A stretch of 64,000 nucleotides of DNA from Pseudomonas izuensis. Its GTDB lineage: Bacteria; Pseudomonadota; Gammaproteobacteria; Pseudomonadales; Pseudomonadaceae. Made by a program: the position numbers and the translations under genes. Within the stretch, counting starts at the first letter, position 1; the number at the start of each line of letters is the position of its first letter. Location of the stretch: the NCBI RefSeq assembly GCF_009861505.1, contig NZ_WTFT01000038.1, positions 1 through 64,000 of the forward strand. Direction: 5' to 3'. Positions 33,572 through 43,179 of the stretch are shown in pieces. The notes under the pieces are model-generated. The model was not told the origin of the DNA, did no database searches, and saw nothing but the letters and a program-made list of their open reading frames with translations.

Positions 33572-34719
33572 CCTGTTCCCTCCCCTGATGCGATCTCGGT
33601 GATCGACTGCTCAAGCACACTGCGGTTCGTGTCGTTGAGCATCTGATCAAAGCGTGCGGCAGCCCGAAGTACGAAAGGCATTCGCTGCTTGATATCCGAT
33701 AAGTCCGCCAACGGGTTATTACTAAAACCAATGGTGCGCCCATCATCAACACGCTGGCATTGACTGGTAAGCGTCAACTCAATTGCTTGAGCTACACCAG
33801 AAGGAAACCCGGTCACATAGGAAACATGGTTGCCACGCAGTAAAGTCACCAACTGCGGGTCCTGATAAATCGTGGGCTGAAGAATATTTTGCTGCTCATG
33901 CCACGCCAGATGTTCCACACTGCCGGCAACATTCCCGGCTTCAATCGCCTCAAACGCCCGAAAAATTTCGATGTGGTCCAGCCCGAATGTCAGCTTTTCC
34001 CGCCCCACCGGCCAAAGCACCGGAAACTTCGGATGCCCATAAATACGTTTCCGCACCTCAAGACACTTCTTCAACTCATCCAACCCACGCTTCGCATAAA
34101 ACTCATGCAGCGGATAAACATCCAGAAACAGCGTGGTATTGCCCAACGCCATCATGTCGTGCACATGCCGGAATTGTTGTTGCACCAACGACAAGTCCTC
34201 CCCTGCCGGATGGAAATCCACAGAGGGCACAGGATTACGCGCATCCGCTTCTTTATATGAACGCAACACCTCTGCCTGTTCGGACATCCTGTCCGGCGTC
34301 AACAACCCATGCTCACTTCGGCTGTCCCGCAGTCGCTGCCTGGCCTCACGCTCTTCGCGGATGCGCTCGACACTGTCCGCCGCATGCAGCAATCCGCAAC
34401 CGACCTGCTTGGACGCAAACGCCGCCAGCCCGGCCCACTGGAAACGCGGGTCGTGTAGCCACAATCGGGCGTATGCGGCATTGATCGCGCGGTTTCGCGC
34501 CACCGGATCGGCGATCAACACCCCCTCAGGGGCGACAATTTCTTCAGCTTCGCGCTGGTAGGTACGCCAGAGGCATGCGCAGGTCAGGACCGGCACTTCG
34601 GTGACCATGGTCATGGCTCCATAGAGCCGTTCTTCTTCGCATTCACAGTCAGCGACGGGGGTGCTGTTGTGGTTCAGCCGCTGTTGATCGCCTGGATGAT
34701 TTTTAAAACATGAAGTCAT
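33568..34719 (-). CDS. DUF2515-like protein heading the Hcp operon
   Basis: A 383-residue protein. The segment RNRAINAAYARLWLHDPRFQ, then WAGLAAFASKQVGCG, resembles the DUF2515 family (Bacillus YppC-like). Later conserved-looking blocks are HVHDMMALGNTTLFLDVYPL, VEHLAWHEQQNILQP and GNHVSYVTGFPSGVAQAIEL. An early Cys cluster (CECEEE, CACLW) is odd. There is no signal peptide. It is first in a four-gene overlapping operon with a membrane protein, hcp and a TTR-like protein, so a T6SS effector role is possible. HEQQ and WHE are the only catalytic-looking motifs, and no enzyme class is assigned. Confidence 0.6.
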   Translation of the reverse strand: MTSCFKNHPGDQQRLNHNSTPVADCECEEERLYGAMTMVTEVPVLTCACLWRTYQREAEEIVAPEGVLIADPVARNRAINAAYARLWLHDPRFQWAGLAAFASKQVGCGLLHAADSVERIREEREARQRLRDSRSEHGLLTPDRMSEQAEVLRSYKEADARNPVPSVDFHPAGEDLSLVQQQFRHVHDMMALGNTTLFLDVYPLHEFYAKRGLDELKKCLEVRKRIYGHPKFPVLWPVGREKLTFGLDHIEIFRAFEAIEAGNVAGSVEHLAWHEQQNILQPTIYQDPQLVTLLRGNHVSYVTGFPSGVAQAIELTLTSQCQRVDDGRTIGFSNNPLADLSDIKQRMPFVLRAAARFDQMLNDTNRSVLEQSITEIASGEGTG

Positions 34720-35044
34720 GAGCCGGTTAGGGTCCTAAGGGAATCCCTGAACCCTATCAGCCATAAACAGGCTCCGAATCAGGGCGGCGAAAAATCAGAA
34801 TCCCCTGACAGATGCGGCTTGCCATTGCGTCGGAAGAAGCGGGCTTCAGCGTCTGAAAATGCCTATAACCCCTGAGTTCACGGGCACTCACCAAGAATCA
34901 TCAGCCAGATAAAGACCAACAAGTCACAAACTGAATGCCTGTGCGTTGCAGATTATTGACGTACGACACTCATGCAATCGAAAAGAGGTGCTAGCATAGA
35001 GCCACCACTCGTCCTCAGCGTGCCCCCTAATTAGTAGTCAGGAT
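34720..35044. other. Intergenic region between Hcp operon and gcbA-like gene
   Basis: A 325-base divergent gap that should carry both promoters. I see no REP, no gene and no strong hairpin. A possible extended -10 (TGCTAGCAT, about 34990-34998) faces the gcbA-like gene, but no good -35 is spaced for it. Confidence 0.4.
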
Positions 35045-36661
35045 ATGACCGAGCCAGAAGATCCCAGCCGAGAGCGCCTCAAGCATCACTTTGCCCAGCG
35101 GGTCATTCATCAGGCACGTCAGATTCTTGAGATATGGCAGCGCCTGCAACGCAGCGAGTGGTCCACCAATGACCTGTCGGAGCTGAGCGAAGCCAATTTG
35201 CGTCTGTTGCGGTTCGCCGAGCGTTTCGAGCAGCCTGAACACACACAACTGGCACGCCATATCGGCCAGTCGCTGGAGGCTGTCGACGCCAATCGCGGAC
35301 GCCTGAGCAGCGGTTTGATCACCGATCTCAACCGTTTGATGCAGCGCCTGTCCCGCACCGGTTTGCGCCATGGCGACCAGCTCGATCAAACGTTCCTGCC
35401 GCCCTTGCGCAAGCCGATCTACGTGATGCTGCAGGATCATGACCGCGCCGAACGCCTGGCCAAGCAACTGGAATTCTTCGGGCTTACGGCCCAATCCCTG
35501 GACAGCGTCCCGGCATTTCGCTCCTCGATGGTCGAGCGTCTGCCGGCAGCCATTGTCATGGACGTGGATTTCAGCGGTCCCGGCGTAGGCCTGAAGCTGG
35601 CCGCCGAAGCCCAGGAAGGCCTCGACCATCGTTTGCCGCTGCTGTTCTTCAGCCTGCACGAAACCGACACCCCCACCCGCCTGGCCGCCGTACGCGCCGG
35701 TGGCCAGGAGTTCCTTACCGGCACCCTTGAAGCCTCGAGCCTGCTGGAGAAAATCGAAGTCCTGACCTGCGTTGCCCAGTACGAACCTTATAAAGTGCTG
35801 ATCATCGATGACTCCCGCGCCCAGGCCTTGCACACCGAGCGCCTGCTTAACAGTGCGGGGATCGTGACCCGGACCTTGATCGAGCCCATCCAGGCCATGG
35901 CCGAGCTGGCGGATTTTCAACCGGACCTGATCATCCTCGACATGTACATGCCGGCCTGCACCGGTACGGAACTGGCCAAAGTGATCCGCCACAACGATCG
36001 CTATGTCAGCGTGCCGATCATTTACCTGTCGGCCGAGGACGATCTGGACAAGCAACTCGACGCCATGAGCGAGGGTGGCGATGACTTCCTGACCAAGCCG
36101 ATCAAGCCCCGGCACCTGATCACCACCGTGCGTAACCGTGCGGCGCGGGCGCGCAACCTGAAGGCGCGAATGGTCCGCGACAGCCTCACGGGTTTGTACA
36201 ACCACACCCACATTCTGCAATTGCTCGAAGACTGCTCGTTCCGCGCCCGTCGCGAAAACAAGCCGCTGAGCTTTGCCATGCTCGACATCGACCACTTCAA
36301 GCGGGTCAACGACAGCCACGGTCACCCCATGGGCGACCGGGTGATCAAAAGCCTGGCGTTGTTCCTCAAACAGCGGTTGCGCAAAACCGACTTCATCGGC
36401 CGCTATGGCGGCGAAGAATTCGCTATCGTCATGCCCGATACCGATCTCGAAGCGGCCTGGAAGGTGCTGGATGAAATCCGCCAGCGTTTTGCCGAAATCC
36501 ACTACCCGGCCCAGCCGCAGGATTTGTGGTGCACCTTCAGCGCCGGGGTGGTCGAACTGTGCGAGGACTCCGACGGCCTGTTGATGGCCAGCCAGGCAGA
36601 CGAGGCGCTTTATCGCGCAAAGGGCGCAGGACGCAACCGTGTTCAAGCCGCGCGGACGTAA
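35045..36661 (+). CDS. gcbA: Response regulator diguanylate cyclase, GcbA-like
   Basis: A 538-residue c-di-GMP synthase. The order is an N-terminal helical region (1-115), receiver 1 (about 120-240, Asp in VMDVDF), receiver 2 (about 250-365, VLIIDDSRAQ with Asp in ILDMYMPAC near 299), then GGDEF (385-535). The active site reads GGEEF (455-459). The inhibitory I-site RKTD (446-449) is intact, so product feedback is expected. The gene order before ctpL-dsbD-aroQ matches PA4843 (GcbA), which promotes attachment and affects flagellar motility in P. fluorescens. The symbol rests on domain layout and synteny. Confidence 0.82.
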   Translation: MTEPEDPSRERLKHHFAQRVIHQARQILEIWQRLQRSEWSTNDLSELSEANLRLLRFAERFEQPEHTQLARHIGQSLEAVDANRGRLSSGLITDLNRLMQRLSRTGLRHGDQLDQTFLPPLRKPIYVMLQDHDRAERLAKQLEFFGLTAQSLDSVPAFRSSMVERLPAAIVMDVDFSGPGVGLKLAAEAQEGLDHRLPLLFFSLHETDTPTRLAAVRAGGQEFLTGTLEASSLLEKIEVLTCVAQYEPYKVLIIDDSRAQALHTERLLNSAGIVTRTLIEPIQAMAELADFQPDLIILDMYMPACTGTELAKVIRHNDRYVSVPIIYLSAEDDLDKQLDAMSEGGDDFLTKPIKPRHLITTVRNRAARARNLKARMVRDSLTGLYNHTHILQLLEDCSFRARRENKPLSFAMLDIDHFKRVNDSHGHPMGDRVIKSLALFLKQRLRKTDFIGRYGGEEFAIVMPDTDLEAAWKVLDEIRQRFAEIHYPAQPQDLWCTFSAGVVELCEDSDGLLMASQADEALYRAKGAGRNRVQAART

Positions 36662-36767
36662 AAGCAAAGTGCCACTTTTTCATCTCGATCGAGCCCTTCC
36701 GTCATAACCCTGTAACAGAAACGCAATAACTTCAGGCACTTACCATTCTGCCGTTGGTAGTCCCGCG

Positions 36768-38714
36768 ATGCGCCTGAAGCTGCTGACCAATCTCAACACC
36801 CTCCTTTTAGTCGCCGTGTGCGTGGCCCTTGGCGCCACACTCTGGTGGTCGCAAAAAGCCCTGGAACGCCCTTATCTATTAATGGAGCGCTACCTGGGGT
36901 TGTCCCAGCAATTTCAAAACGAAGTGGCGCGCAACATCGAGGACTACCTGGCCAGCGGCGATGCCCTGCGTTTGAGCAGCGCCGCCCAGGCCATCGACAA
37001 CCTGCAAAAGGAACTCGCAGCGTTGCCACCGGCCCTGGCTGAAACCCTGCGCCCCAGCCTGTCAAACCTGAACGAGTTCAGCAAAACCGACTTGCTCGCC
37101 GCCGGCAAACTCGCGGGCGACCCGCAGGCCCTGCTGCTGCAAGCCGAGCGCGAGCTGGGTGCCAGCCTGGATCAACTCAGCCAGTACGCCAGCGGCAACG
37201 CGGCGTACCTGACCCCGCTGCTCGCCGCTTCCCAGCATCTGGGCAAACTGTCGCTGGCCCGGGACAAACTGGTCAGCAGCGGTCGCAGCGAACTGGCCGC
37301 CGATGTCGAGCGAGAAGTCACCAGTATCCGCACCCAGGCTGGACTACTGGACGCCCTGCCGTTGCTGGGCGTGGCGGCCAGCAGCGAATCGAACACCGAT
37401 GATTACGCCGCGATGATGGGCCTGGAGAACACCGAAAAAACCGTCACCGAAGACGCCGGCGTAGGCTACAAGCGCGAGCTGAACAGCCTGCTCGGCCGCT
37501 ACCCGGCGGAACTTGCGCGCACCCGTGACCAGATCCAGAAACGCGCCGACCTCAGCACCGCGACCCACCTGAAAATCGCCGATGTACAACAGGCCATTGC
37601 CGGTCTGGAGCCGGTGGTGCGTGCCCAGCATGGACAGATTCAGGGTGAAGTACGGTTGATGCAAGGGGTGATGATCGGCCTGATCCTGCTGATCGCCTTG
37701 CTCATCGACACCCTGCAACGGCGCCTGGCCCGCACTTTGACCAACCTCGCACCCGCGCTCTCGACCTGGGCCGAGGGCGACTTCAGTCAGGACATCCAGT
37801 TGGGCAAGACCAACCGCGAACTGCATGACATTGAAGCGTCGCTCAATCGCTTGCGCGCTTATCTGGTGGACTTGGTGGGTACCATCCGCCTCAACGCCGA
37901 GCAGGTCGCTGGCAGCAGCCGCACCCTGGCCGAACTGAGCAATGACCTGCACAGCGGTGCTGAACATCAGGCCGGCGACACGGCGTTGATCCGCGATTCC
38001 CTGGGTGAACTGGAAGCGACCATCCAGCAAGTCGCCGGCGATGCCAGCCAGGCTGCCGACGCCAGCCGCCATGCCGGACTGGCGGTGGAACACGGGCAGA
38101 AAGTCATCGGCTTGAGTCTCACGGGCCTGCATGCGCTGGTGGATGAAGTGCAAGGCAATGCGCAGATGATCGAGCATCTGGCCGAAGAGTCCGCGACCAT
38201 CGGCGGCGTGCTGACGGTGATCCGTTCGATCGCCGACCAGACCAACCTGTTGGCGCTGAACGCAGCCATTGAAGCGGCACGTGCCGGGGAAATGGGCCGC
38301 GGCTTTGCCGTGGTGGCGGAGGAGGTTCGCTCGCTGGCGCAACGCACCGCCGGCGCCACGGCCGAAATCCAGACATTGATTGCCGGCCTGCAAACCGCTG
38401 CGCGGCAATCGGTCGAAGGCATGCGCGCCCAGGTCGAGCATGCCGAAGCCACGGCCAACCAGGCCCAGGCGGCCGACGGTGCGCTGGATAAAATCGTCGG
38501 AGCGATCCAGACCATTTCCGACACGGCGGTACGCATCGCCGATGTCACCGCCCAGCAAAGCGGCGCCGTCAGCGAGATCCGCGATCACAGCGAGCGGATT
38601 CACCAATTGGGCGGGGATAACTTGTTGCGCATCGGCGAAGGGCGCGAGCAAGGGGAAAATCTGCTGGTATTGGGTGGCCGGTTGCATACAGCCGTTCAGG
38701 CTTTCCGCGTCTGA
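36768..38714 (+). CDS. Methyl-accepting chemotaxis protein (CtpL-like)
   Basis: A 648-residue transmembrane chemoreceptor. The first membrane helix is about 10-28 (LLLVAVCVALGATLWW), then a helical periplasmic sensor domain to about 298, a second helix (MIGLILLIALLIDTL), HAMP, and the signalling domain. The kinase-contacting hairpin tip is well conserved (QTNLLALNAAIEAARAGEMG with GRGFAVVAEEVRSLAQR after it, near 485-525). PA4844 at the same position in P. aeruginosa is CtpL, a phosphate and chloroaromatic receptor. The ligand here is inferred only from position. Confidence 0.88.
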   Translation: MRLKLLTNLNTLLLVAVCVALGATLWWSQKALERPYLLMERYLGLSQQFQNEVARNIEDYLASGDALRLSSAAQAIDNLQKELAALPPALAETLRPSLSNLNEFSKTDLLAAGKLAGDPQALLLQAERELGASLDQLSQYASGNAAYLTPLLAASQHLGKLSLARDKLVSSGRSELAADVEREVTSIRTQAGLLDALPLLGVAASSESNTDDYAAMMGLENTEKTVTEDAGVGYKRELNSLLGRYPAELARTRDQIQKRADLSTATHLKIADVQQAIAGLEPVVRAQHGQIQGEVRLMQGVMIGLILLIALLIDTLQRRLARTLTNLAPALSTWAEGDFSQDIQLGKTNRELHDIEASLNRLRAYLVDLVGTIRLNAEQVAGSSRTLAELSNDLHSGAEHQAGDTALIRDSLGELEATIQQVAGDASQAADASRHAGLAVEHGQKVIGLSLTGLHALVDEVQGNAQMIEHLAEESATIGGVLTVIRSIADQTNLLALNAAIEAARAGEMGRGFAVVAEEVRSLAQRTAGATAEIQTLIAGLQTAARQSVEGMRAQVEHAEATANQAQAADGALDKIVGAIQTISDTAVRIADVTAQQSGAVSEIRDHSERIHQLGGDNLLRIGEGREQGENLLVLGGRLHTAVQAFRV

Positions 38715-38720
38715 CCTATC

Positions 38721-38816
38721 GCCATCGCTGGCAAGCCAGCTCCCACAGGCTCGAGGTGTTCACAAACTTTGTAAGCACCCTCAATATTTGTGGGAGCTGG
38801 CTTGCCAGCGATGGCG
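38721..38816. repeat. REPIN between chemoreceptor and dsbD
   Basis: Inverted arms GCCATCGCTGGCAAGCCAGC and GCTGGCTTGCCAGCGATGGC with near-perfect symmetry, class GGCTTGCCAGC. The middle contains a second short inverted match (TTCACAAACTTTGTAAGCA). Confidence 0.85.
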
Positions 38817-38902
38817 CCGGAACATTCACCATCGAAATCCCCGCACTGCACACCCCATCAACGTCCGCTATCATCCCCCCAATTCCGATACGCGAGACCG
38901 TC

Positions 38903-40642
38903 ATGCGCCGTTTGCTTTGCCTCCTGCTTCTAGTGCTTGCCCTGCCGGCCACTGCCACCGGGTTGCTGGACAGTCGGCCCAGCGCCACCCTGGGCTCGAT
39001 CAACAACAGCGCCGACTTCCTGCCGGTGCGCGAAGCCTTTCAATTGAGCCTGGTTGAAAGCACGCCGCTATCGATCAAACTGCGCTTCGTTGCCACCGAG
39101 GGGTATTACCTCTACCGCCATCGCTTCCAGTTCCGCGCCGACCCTGCCGACGTGGCCCTCGGCACCGCGCAACTGCCCATGGGCGAACAGAAACACGATG
39201 AGTATTTCGGCGATGTAGAGGTTTACCACGGCATTCTCGATGTCGAACTGCCGCGTACCGATCAGCGCGCATTCACGCTGGCAGTGACCTATCAAGGTTG
39301 CGCGGATAAAGGCCTGTGCTATCCACCTGAAACCGAGCGTCTGAGCATCAATGGCGATGGCGCCACCCTCCATGCCTGGGGCTGGCGCGAGCTGGCGCTG
39401 TTCTTCCTCGCGGGCCTGGGCCTGACCTTTACGCCTTGTGTGCTGCCGATGTTGCCGATTCTTTCTGGCGTGGTGTTACGCGGCCAGGTCGGTGGCTGGC
39501 GCGGTTTCAATCTGTCTCTGGCCTATGTACTGCCAATGGCCGCCTGTTTCGCCCTGCTCGGCGCACTCATGGGGATGTTCGGCGCGCAGCTCAATTTGCA
39601 GGCACGACTGCAATCGGCCTGGGTGCTGGTGCCGTTTGCGCTGTTCTTCGCGGTCTTTGCCCTGGCGATGTTTGGCGTCTTCGAACTGAAGTTGCCGCAT
39701 GCCATCAGCAGTCGTCTTGACCGGATTGCCGGCCGCACCGAAGGCGGGTCGTTGTGGGGCGCGGCGGTGCTGGGCGTGGTGTCCAGCCTCCTGGTTTCGC
39801 CCTGTGTTTCGGCGCCACTGGCCGGCGCGCTGCTGTACATCAGCGCCAGCGGTGATGCCTTGGGCGGCGGATTGAAACTGTTCATGCTGGGGCTCGGCAT
39901 GGGCGCCCCGCTGCTGCTGGTGGCAACAGGCGGTGCCGCCTGGCTGCCGAAAAGCGGACCGTGGCTGATCTACGTGAAAAACGCCATTGGCGTGCTGCTG
40001 TTGGGGCTGGCGATCGGCTTGCTCGGTCGGGTACTGCCAGGCCAGATCACTTTGCTACTGATCGGTTTGCTGGCCGGTGGCGTCGGTTTGTTCATGGGCG
40101 CGCTGGAGTTCGTCTATAAACCGCCGAGAAAGCGCCTGGGTCAATTGCTCGGCATGTTCCTGCTGTTTTACGCGCTGGCCTGCTGGTACGGCGGATTCAG
40201 CGGCCAGAGCGACCCGTTCAACCCGATCGGCCAGTCGCGCACGGTGGTCGCTACCGAGCAAGCCACTAACACCAGCGCCTGGCAAACCGTCAGTACCCCG
40301 GCGGAACTCGACCGCGCACTCGCCCAAGCCCGCGAATCCGGCACCCCACTGCTGCTCGACTGGTACGCCGACTGGTGCATCAGCTGCAAAGTCATCGAAC
40401 ACCAGGTACTCAACGACGCCACCGTCGTCGAACGCCTCAAGGGCTATCGACTGGTCCGCTTCGACATCACGGCCAGCACTGCCGAGCAGCGGGCCCTGCT
40501 CGATCGCTACAAGCTGTTCGGCCCTCCGGCACTTATGTTTTTCGGCAGGGACGGCGTCGAACGCGTCGATGTGCGGGTGATCGGCGAGATCGACGCCACG
40601 GACTTCGCCGAACGTGTCGCCAGGGCAAATGACCGGATTTAA
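38903..40642 (+). CDS. dsbD: Thiol:disulfide interchange protein DsbD (DipZ)
   Basis: Inner-membrane reductase that passes electrons from cytoplasmic thioredoxin to the periplasm, 579 residues. Signal peptide at 1-20; N-terminal DsbD-alpha domain with the paired cysteines of CADKGLCYPP; eight-helix membrane domain with FTPCVLPMLP and VSPCVSAPLAG carrying the two redox Cys; C-terminal thioredoxin-like domain with WCISC (492-495). ATG 38903 gives the proper signal peptide, whereas the open frame runs back into the REPIN. It serves cytochrome c maturation and isomerase recycling. Confidence 0.93.
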   Translation: MRRLLCLLLLVLALPATATGLLDSRPSATLGSINNSADFLPVREAFQLSLVESTPLSIKLRFVATEGYYLYRHRFQFRADPADVALGTAQLPMGEQKHDEYFGDVEVYHGILDVELPRTDQRAFTLAVTYQGCADKGLCYPPETERLSINGDGATLHAWGWRELALFFLAGLGLTFTPCVLPMLPILSGVVLRGQVGGWRGFNLSLAYVLPMAACFALLGALMGMFGAQLNLQARLQSAWVLVPFALFFAVFALAMFGVFELKLPHAISSRLDRIAGRTEGGSLWGAAVLGVVSSLLVSPCVSAPLAGALLYISASGDALGGGLKLFMLGLGMGAPLLLVATGGAAWLPKSGPWLIYVKNAIGVLLLGLAIGLLGRVLPGQITLLLIGLLAGGVGLFMGALEFVYKPPRKRLGQLLGMFLLFYALACWYGGFSGQSDPFNPIGQSRTVVATEQATNTSAWQTVSTPAELDRALAQARESGTPLLLDWYADWCISCKVIEHQVLNDATVVERLKGYRLVRFDITASTAEQRALLDRYKLFGPPALMFFGRDGVERVDVRVIGEIDATDFAERVARANDRI

Positions 40643-40774
40643 TCAAGCAGTCATATATTTCGCGCAAACATCGGACATCGTGCGGGCTTTTGCAGAGAAC
40701 TGGACAGTCACAAAGGCTTTGCGGCATAGTCGCCGGGTTCTGACACTTGCACACTGATAACAAGGGAACAGCCG

Positions 40775-41227
40775 ATGGCGACGCTACTGGTTCTGCACGG
40801 ACCCAACCTGAACATGCTCGGCACCCGTGAACCGGGCACCTACGGCGCCACGACACTGGCGCAGATCAACCAGGACCTGGAACGCCGTGCCCGTGAAGCC
40901 GGCCACCATTTGCTGCACCTGCAAAGCAACGCTGAGTACGAATTGATCGACCGCATCCACGCTGCTCGCAGCGAAGGTGTGGACTTCATTCTGATCAACC
41001 CAGCAGCTTTTACACATACAAGTGTCGCATTACGTGACGCGCTGCTGGCGGTGAGCATCCCATTCATCGAAGTGCATTTGTCTAACGTGCACAAACGCGA
41101 ACCTTTCCGCCATCACTCTTACTTCTCCGACGTAGCGGTGGGAGTGATCTGCGGCCTTGGCGCCAGCGGTTATCGACTGGCCCTGGAGGCCGCGCTAGAG
41201 CAGCTTGAACAACAGGCAACAGCTTGA
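40775..41227 (+). CDS. aroQ: 3-dehydroquinate dehydratase type II, AroQ
   Basis: Third step of the shikimate pathway, 150 residues, the dodecameric type II enzyme. LHGPNLNMLGTREPGTYG carries the catalytic Tyr/Arg loop, followed by NPAAFTHTSVALRDAL, EVHLSNVHKREPFRHHS with the catalytic His, and GASGYRLALEAA. It lies 48 bases before accB, as in P. aeruginosa and many gamma-proteobacteria. Confidence 0.95.
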   Translation: MATLLVLHGPNLNMLGTREPGTYGATTLAQINQDLERRAREAGHHLLHLQSNAEYELIDRIHAARSEGVDFILINPAAFTHTSVALRDALLAVSIPFIEVHLSNVHKREPFRHHSYFSDVAVGVICGLGASGYRLALEAALEQLEQQATA

Positions 41228-41274
41228 ACAACAAGTTAACCGCCCCCTGACCGACCCCTGGGAGTTGATGATTC

Positions 41275-41739
41275 ATGGATATCCGTAAAGTTAAGAAACT
41301 GATCGAATTGCTGGAAGAGTCCGGCATCGACGAGCTCGAGATCAAGGAAGGCGAAGAGTCCGTACGCATCAGTCGTCACAGTAAGACCCCGGCTCAGCAG
41401 TACTACGCGCCAGCGCCAATGCCTGCCCCGGCTGCCGCGCCTGTTGCTGCCGCCGCTCCGGCTGCCGCTGCCGCCCCTGCTGCCGCAGCCGCACCAGCAC
41501 TGAACGGCGCTGTTGCCCGTTCGCCGATGGTCGGTACGTTCTATCGCAAGTCTTCGCCAACCTCGCCGTCCTTCGTTGAAGTCGGCCAGACCGTGAAGAA
41601 AGGCGACACCCTGTGCATCGTTGAAGCCATGAAGATGATGAACCACATCGAAGCTGAAACCAGCGGTGTGATCGAATCCATCCTCGTCGAAGACGGCCAG
41701 CCGGTTGAGTACGACCAACCGCTGTTCACCATCGTTTGA
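41275..41739 (+). CDS. accB: Biotin carboxyl carrier protein of acetyl-CoA carboxylase
   Basis: Carrier subunit of the enzyme that makes malonyl-CoA for fatty acids, 154 residues. The N-terminal helical part is followed by a long flexible Ala/Pro linker (about 43-82). The biotinyl domain has the biotin-accepting lysine in VEAMKMM (Lys120). It is the first gene of the accB-accC pair. The linker is entirely composed of Ala, Pro, Met and Val and is GC-rich and repetitive. Confidence 0.96.
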   Translation: MDIRKVKKLIELLEESGIDELEIKEGEESVRISRHSKTPAQQYYAPAPMPAPAAAPVAAAAPAAAAAPAAAAAPALNGAVARSPMVGTFYRKSSPTSPSFVEVGQTVKKGDTLCIVEAMKMMNHIEAETSGVIESILVEDGQPVEYDQPLFTIV

Positions 41740-41756
41740 ACCGCGGAGAGCCTTTG

Positions 41757-43115
41757 ATGACTGCGAAGTTGGAAAAAGTTCTGATCGCCAACCGCGGTGA
41801 GATCGCACTGCGGATTCTGCGCGCCTGCAAAGAGATGGGCATCAAGACCGTCGCCGTTTATTCCAAGGCTGACAAGGAACTGATGCACCTGGGCCTGGCA
41901 GACGAATCCGTCTGCATCGGTCCGGCATCGGCCGCCCACTCCTACCTGCACATCCCGGCAATCATCGCCGCGGCCGAAGTGACCGGCGCCACCGCCATTC
42001 ACCCAGGCTACGGTTTCCTCGCGGAAAACGCCGACTTCGCCGAACAGGTCGAGAACTCCGGCTTCGCCTTCATCGGCCCGAAAGCTGAAACCATCCGCCT
42101 GATGGGCGACAAGGTTTCGGCCAAGCACGCGATGATCGCCGCTGGCGTACCCACCGTTCCAGGTTCCGACGGCCCGCTGCCGGAAGACGAAGAAACTGCT
42201 CTGCGCATCGGCCGTGAAGTCGGTTACCCGGTGATCATCAAAGCCGCTGGCGGCGGCGGTGGTCGCGGCATGCGTGTCGTGCACAAGGAAGAAGACCTGA
42301 TTTCCTCGGCGAAACTGACCCGCTCCGAAGCGGGCGCAGCGTTCGGCAACCCGATGGTCTATCTGGAAAAATTCCTGACCAACCCGCGTCACGTGGAAGT
42401 CCAGGTACTCTCCGACGGCCAGGGCCACGCCATCCATCTGGGCGACCGAGACTGCTCGTTGCAACGCCGTCACCAGAAGGTTCTCGAAGAAGCGCCGGCA
42501 CCGGGCATCGACGAGAACGCGCGCGAGGAAGTCCTCGCCCGCTGCGTCAAGGCGTGCATCGACATCGGTTACCGTGGCGCAGGCACTTTCGAGTTCCTGT
42601 ACGAGAACGGTCGCTTCTACTTCATCGAGATGAACACTCGTGTCCAGGTAGAGCACCCGGTATCGGAAATGGTCACCGGCATCGACATCGTCAAGGAGAT
42701 GCTCAGCATCGCCGCCGGCAACAAGCTGTCGTTCACCCAGGATGACGTGGTCATCCGCGGTCACGCGCTGGAATGCCGGATCAACGCCGAAGACCCGAAA
42801 ACCTTCATGCCGAGCCCGGGCACGGTCAAGCATTTCCACGCTCCAGGCGGCAACGGCGTTCGCGTCGACTCGCACCTGTACAGCGGCTATGCCGTTCCAC
42901 CGAACTACGATTCGTTGATCGGCAAGCTGATCACCTACGGCGCAACCCGTGACGAAGCCATGGCGCGCATGCGCAATGCGCTGGACGAGATCGTGGTCGA
43001 CGGGATCAAGACCAACATCCCGCTGCACCGCGACCTGACCCGCGACGAAGGCTTCTGCAAAGGGGGCGTGAACATTCACTACCTCGAGCACAAGCTGGCT
43101 GGCGAGAAGCACTAA
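41757..43115 (+). CDS. accC: Acetyl-CoA carboxylase biotin carboxylase subunit
   Basis: ATP-grasp enzyme that carboxylates biotin on AccB, 452 residues. ANRGEIALRILRACKEMGIK begins the N-terminal domain; IKAAGGGGGRGMRVV is the glycine-rich ATP loop; FIEMNTRVQVEHPV (with YF before it) and GHALECRINAEDP complete the active site. ATG 41757 follows the ribosome site GGAGAG; the open frame begins 7 codons earlier. It is followed by a clear terminator. Confidence 0.97.
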   Translation: MTAKLEKVLIANRGEIALRILRACKEMGIKTVAVYSKADKELMHLGLADESVCIGPASAAHSYLHIPAIIAAAEVTGATAIHPGYGFLAENADFAEQVENSGFAFIGPKAETIRLMGDKVSAKHAMIAAGVPTVPGSDGPLPEDEETALRIGREVGYPVIIKAAGGGGGRGMRVVHKEEDLISSAKLTRSEAGAAFGNPMVYLEKFLTNPRHVEVQVLSDGQGHAIHLGDRDCSLQRRHQKVLEEAPAPGIDENAREEVLARCVKACIDIGYRGAGTFEFLYENGRFYFIEMNTRVQVEHPVSEMVTGIDIVKEMLSIAAGNKLSFTQDDVVIRGHALECRINAEDPKTFMPSPGTVKHFHAPGGNGVRVDSHLYSGYAVPPNYDSLIGKLITYGATRDEAMARMRNALDEIVVDGIKTNIPLHRDLTRDEGFCKGGVNIHYLEHKLAGEKH

Positions 43116-43131
43116 GCTTCGACTGGCACAC

Positions 43132-43165
43132 AACAAAGCCGCCTTCGGGCGGCTTTGTTGTTTCT
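43132..43165 (+). terminator. Rho-independent terminator after accC
   Basis: A perfect 12-bp stem AACAAAGCCGCC / GGCGGCTTTGTT with a TTCG tetraloop (43144-43147), followed by GTTTCT. It lies 16 bases after the accC stop. Confidence 0.9.
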
Positions 43166-43179
43166 GCCCCTCCGCTCTT

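Noticed and set aside
31879..34719. Prophage or tailocin remnant
   Set aside because: Hcp belongs to the T6SS family and no phage structural, lysis or integrase genes are present.
35027..36667. 546-codon open frame on the minus strand
   Set aside because: Antisense shadow of the GcbA-like gene, rich in His and Gln with no domain.
40643..40774. Possible small RNA before aroQ
   Set aside because: No terminator-like hairpin or promoter pair that stands out.
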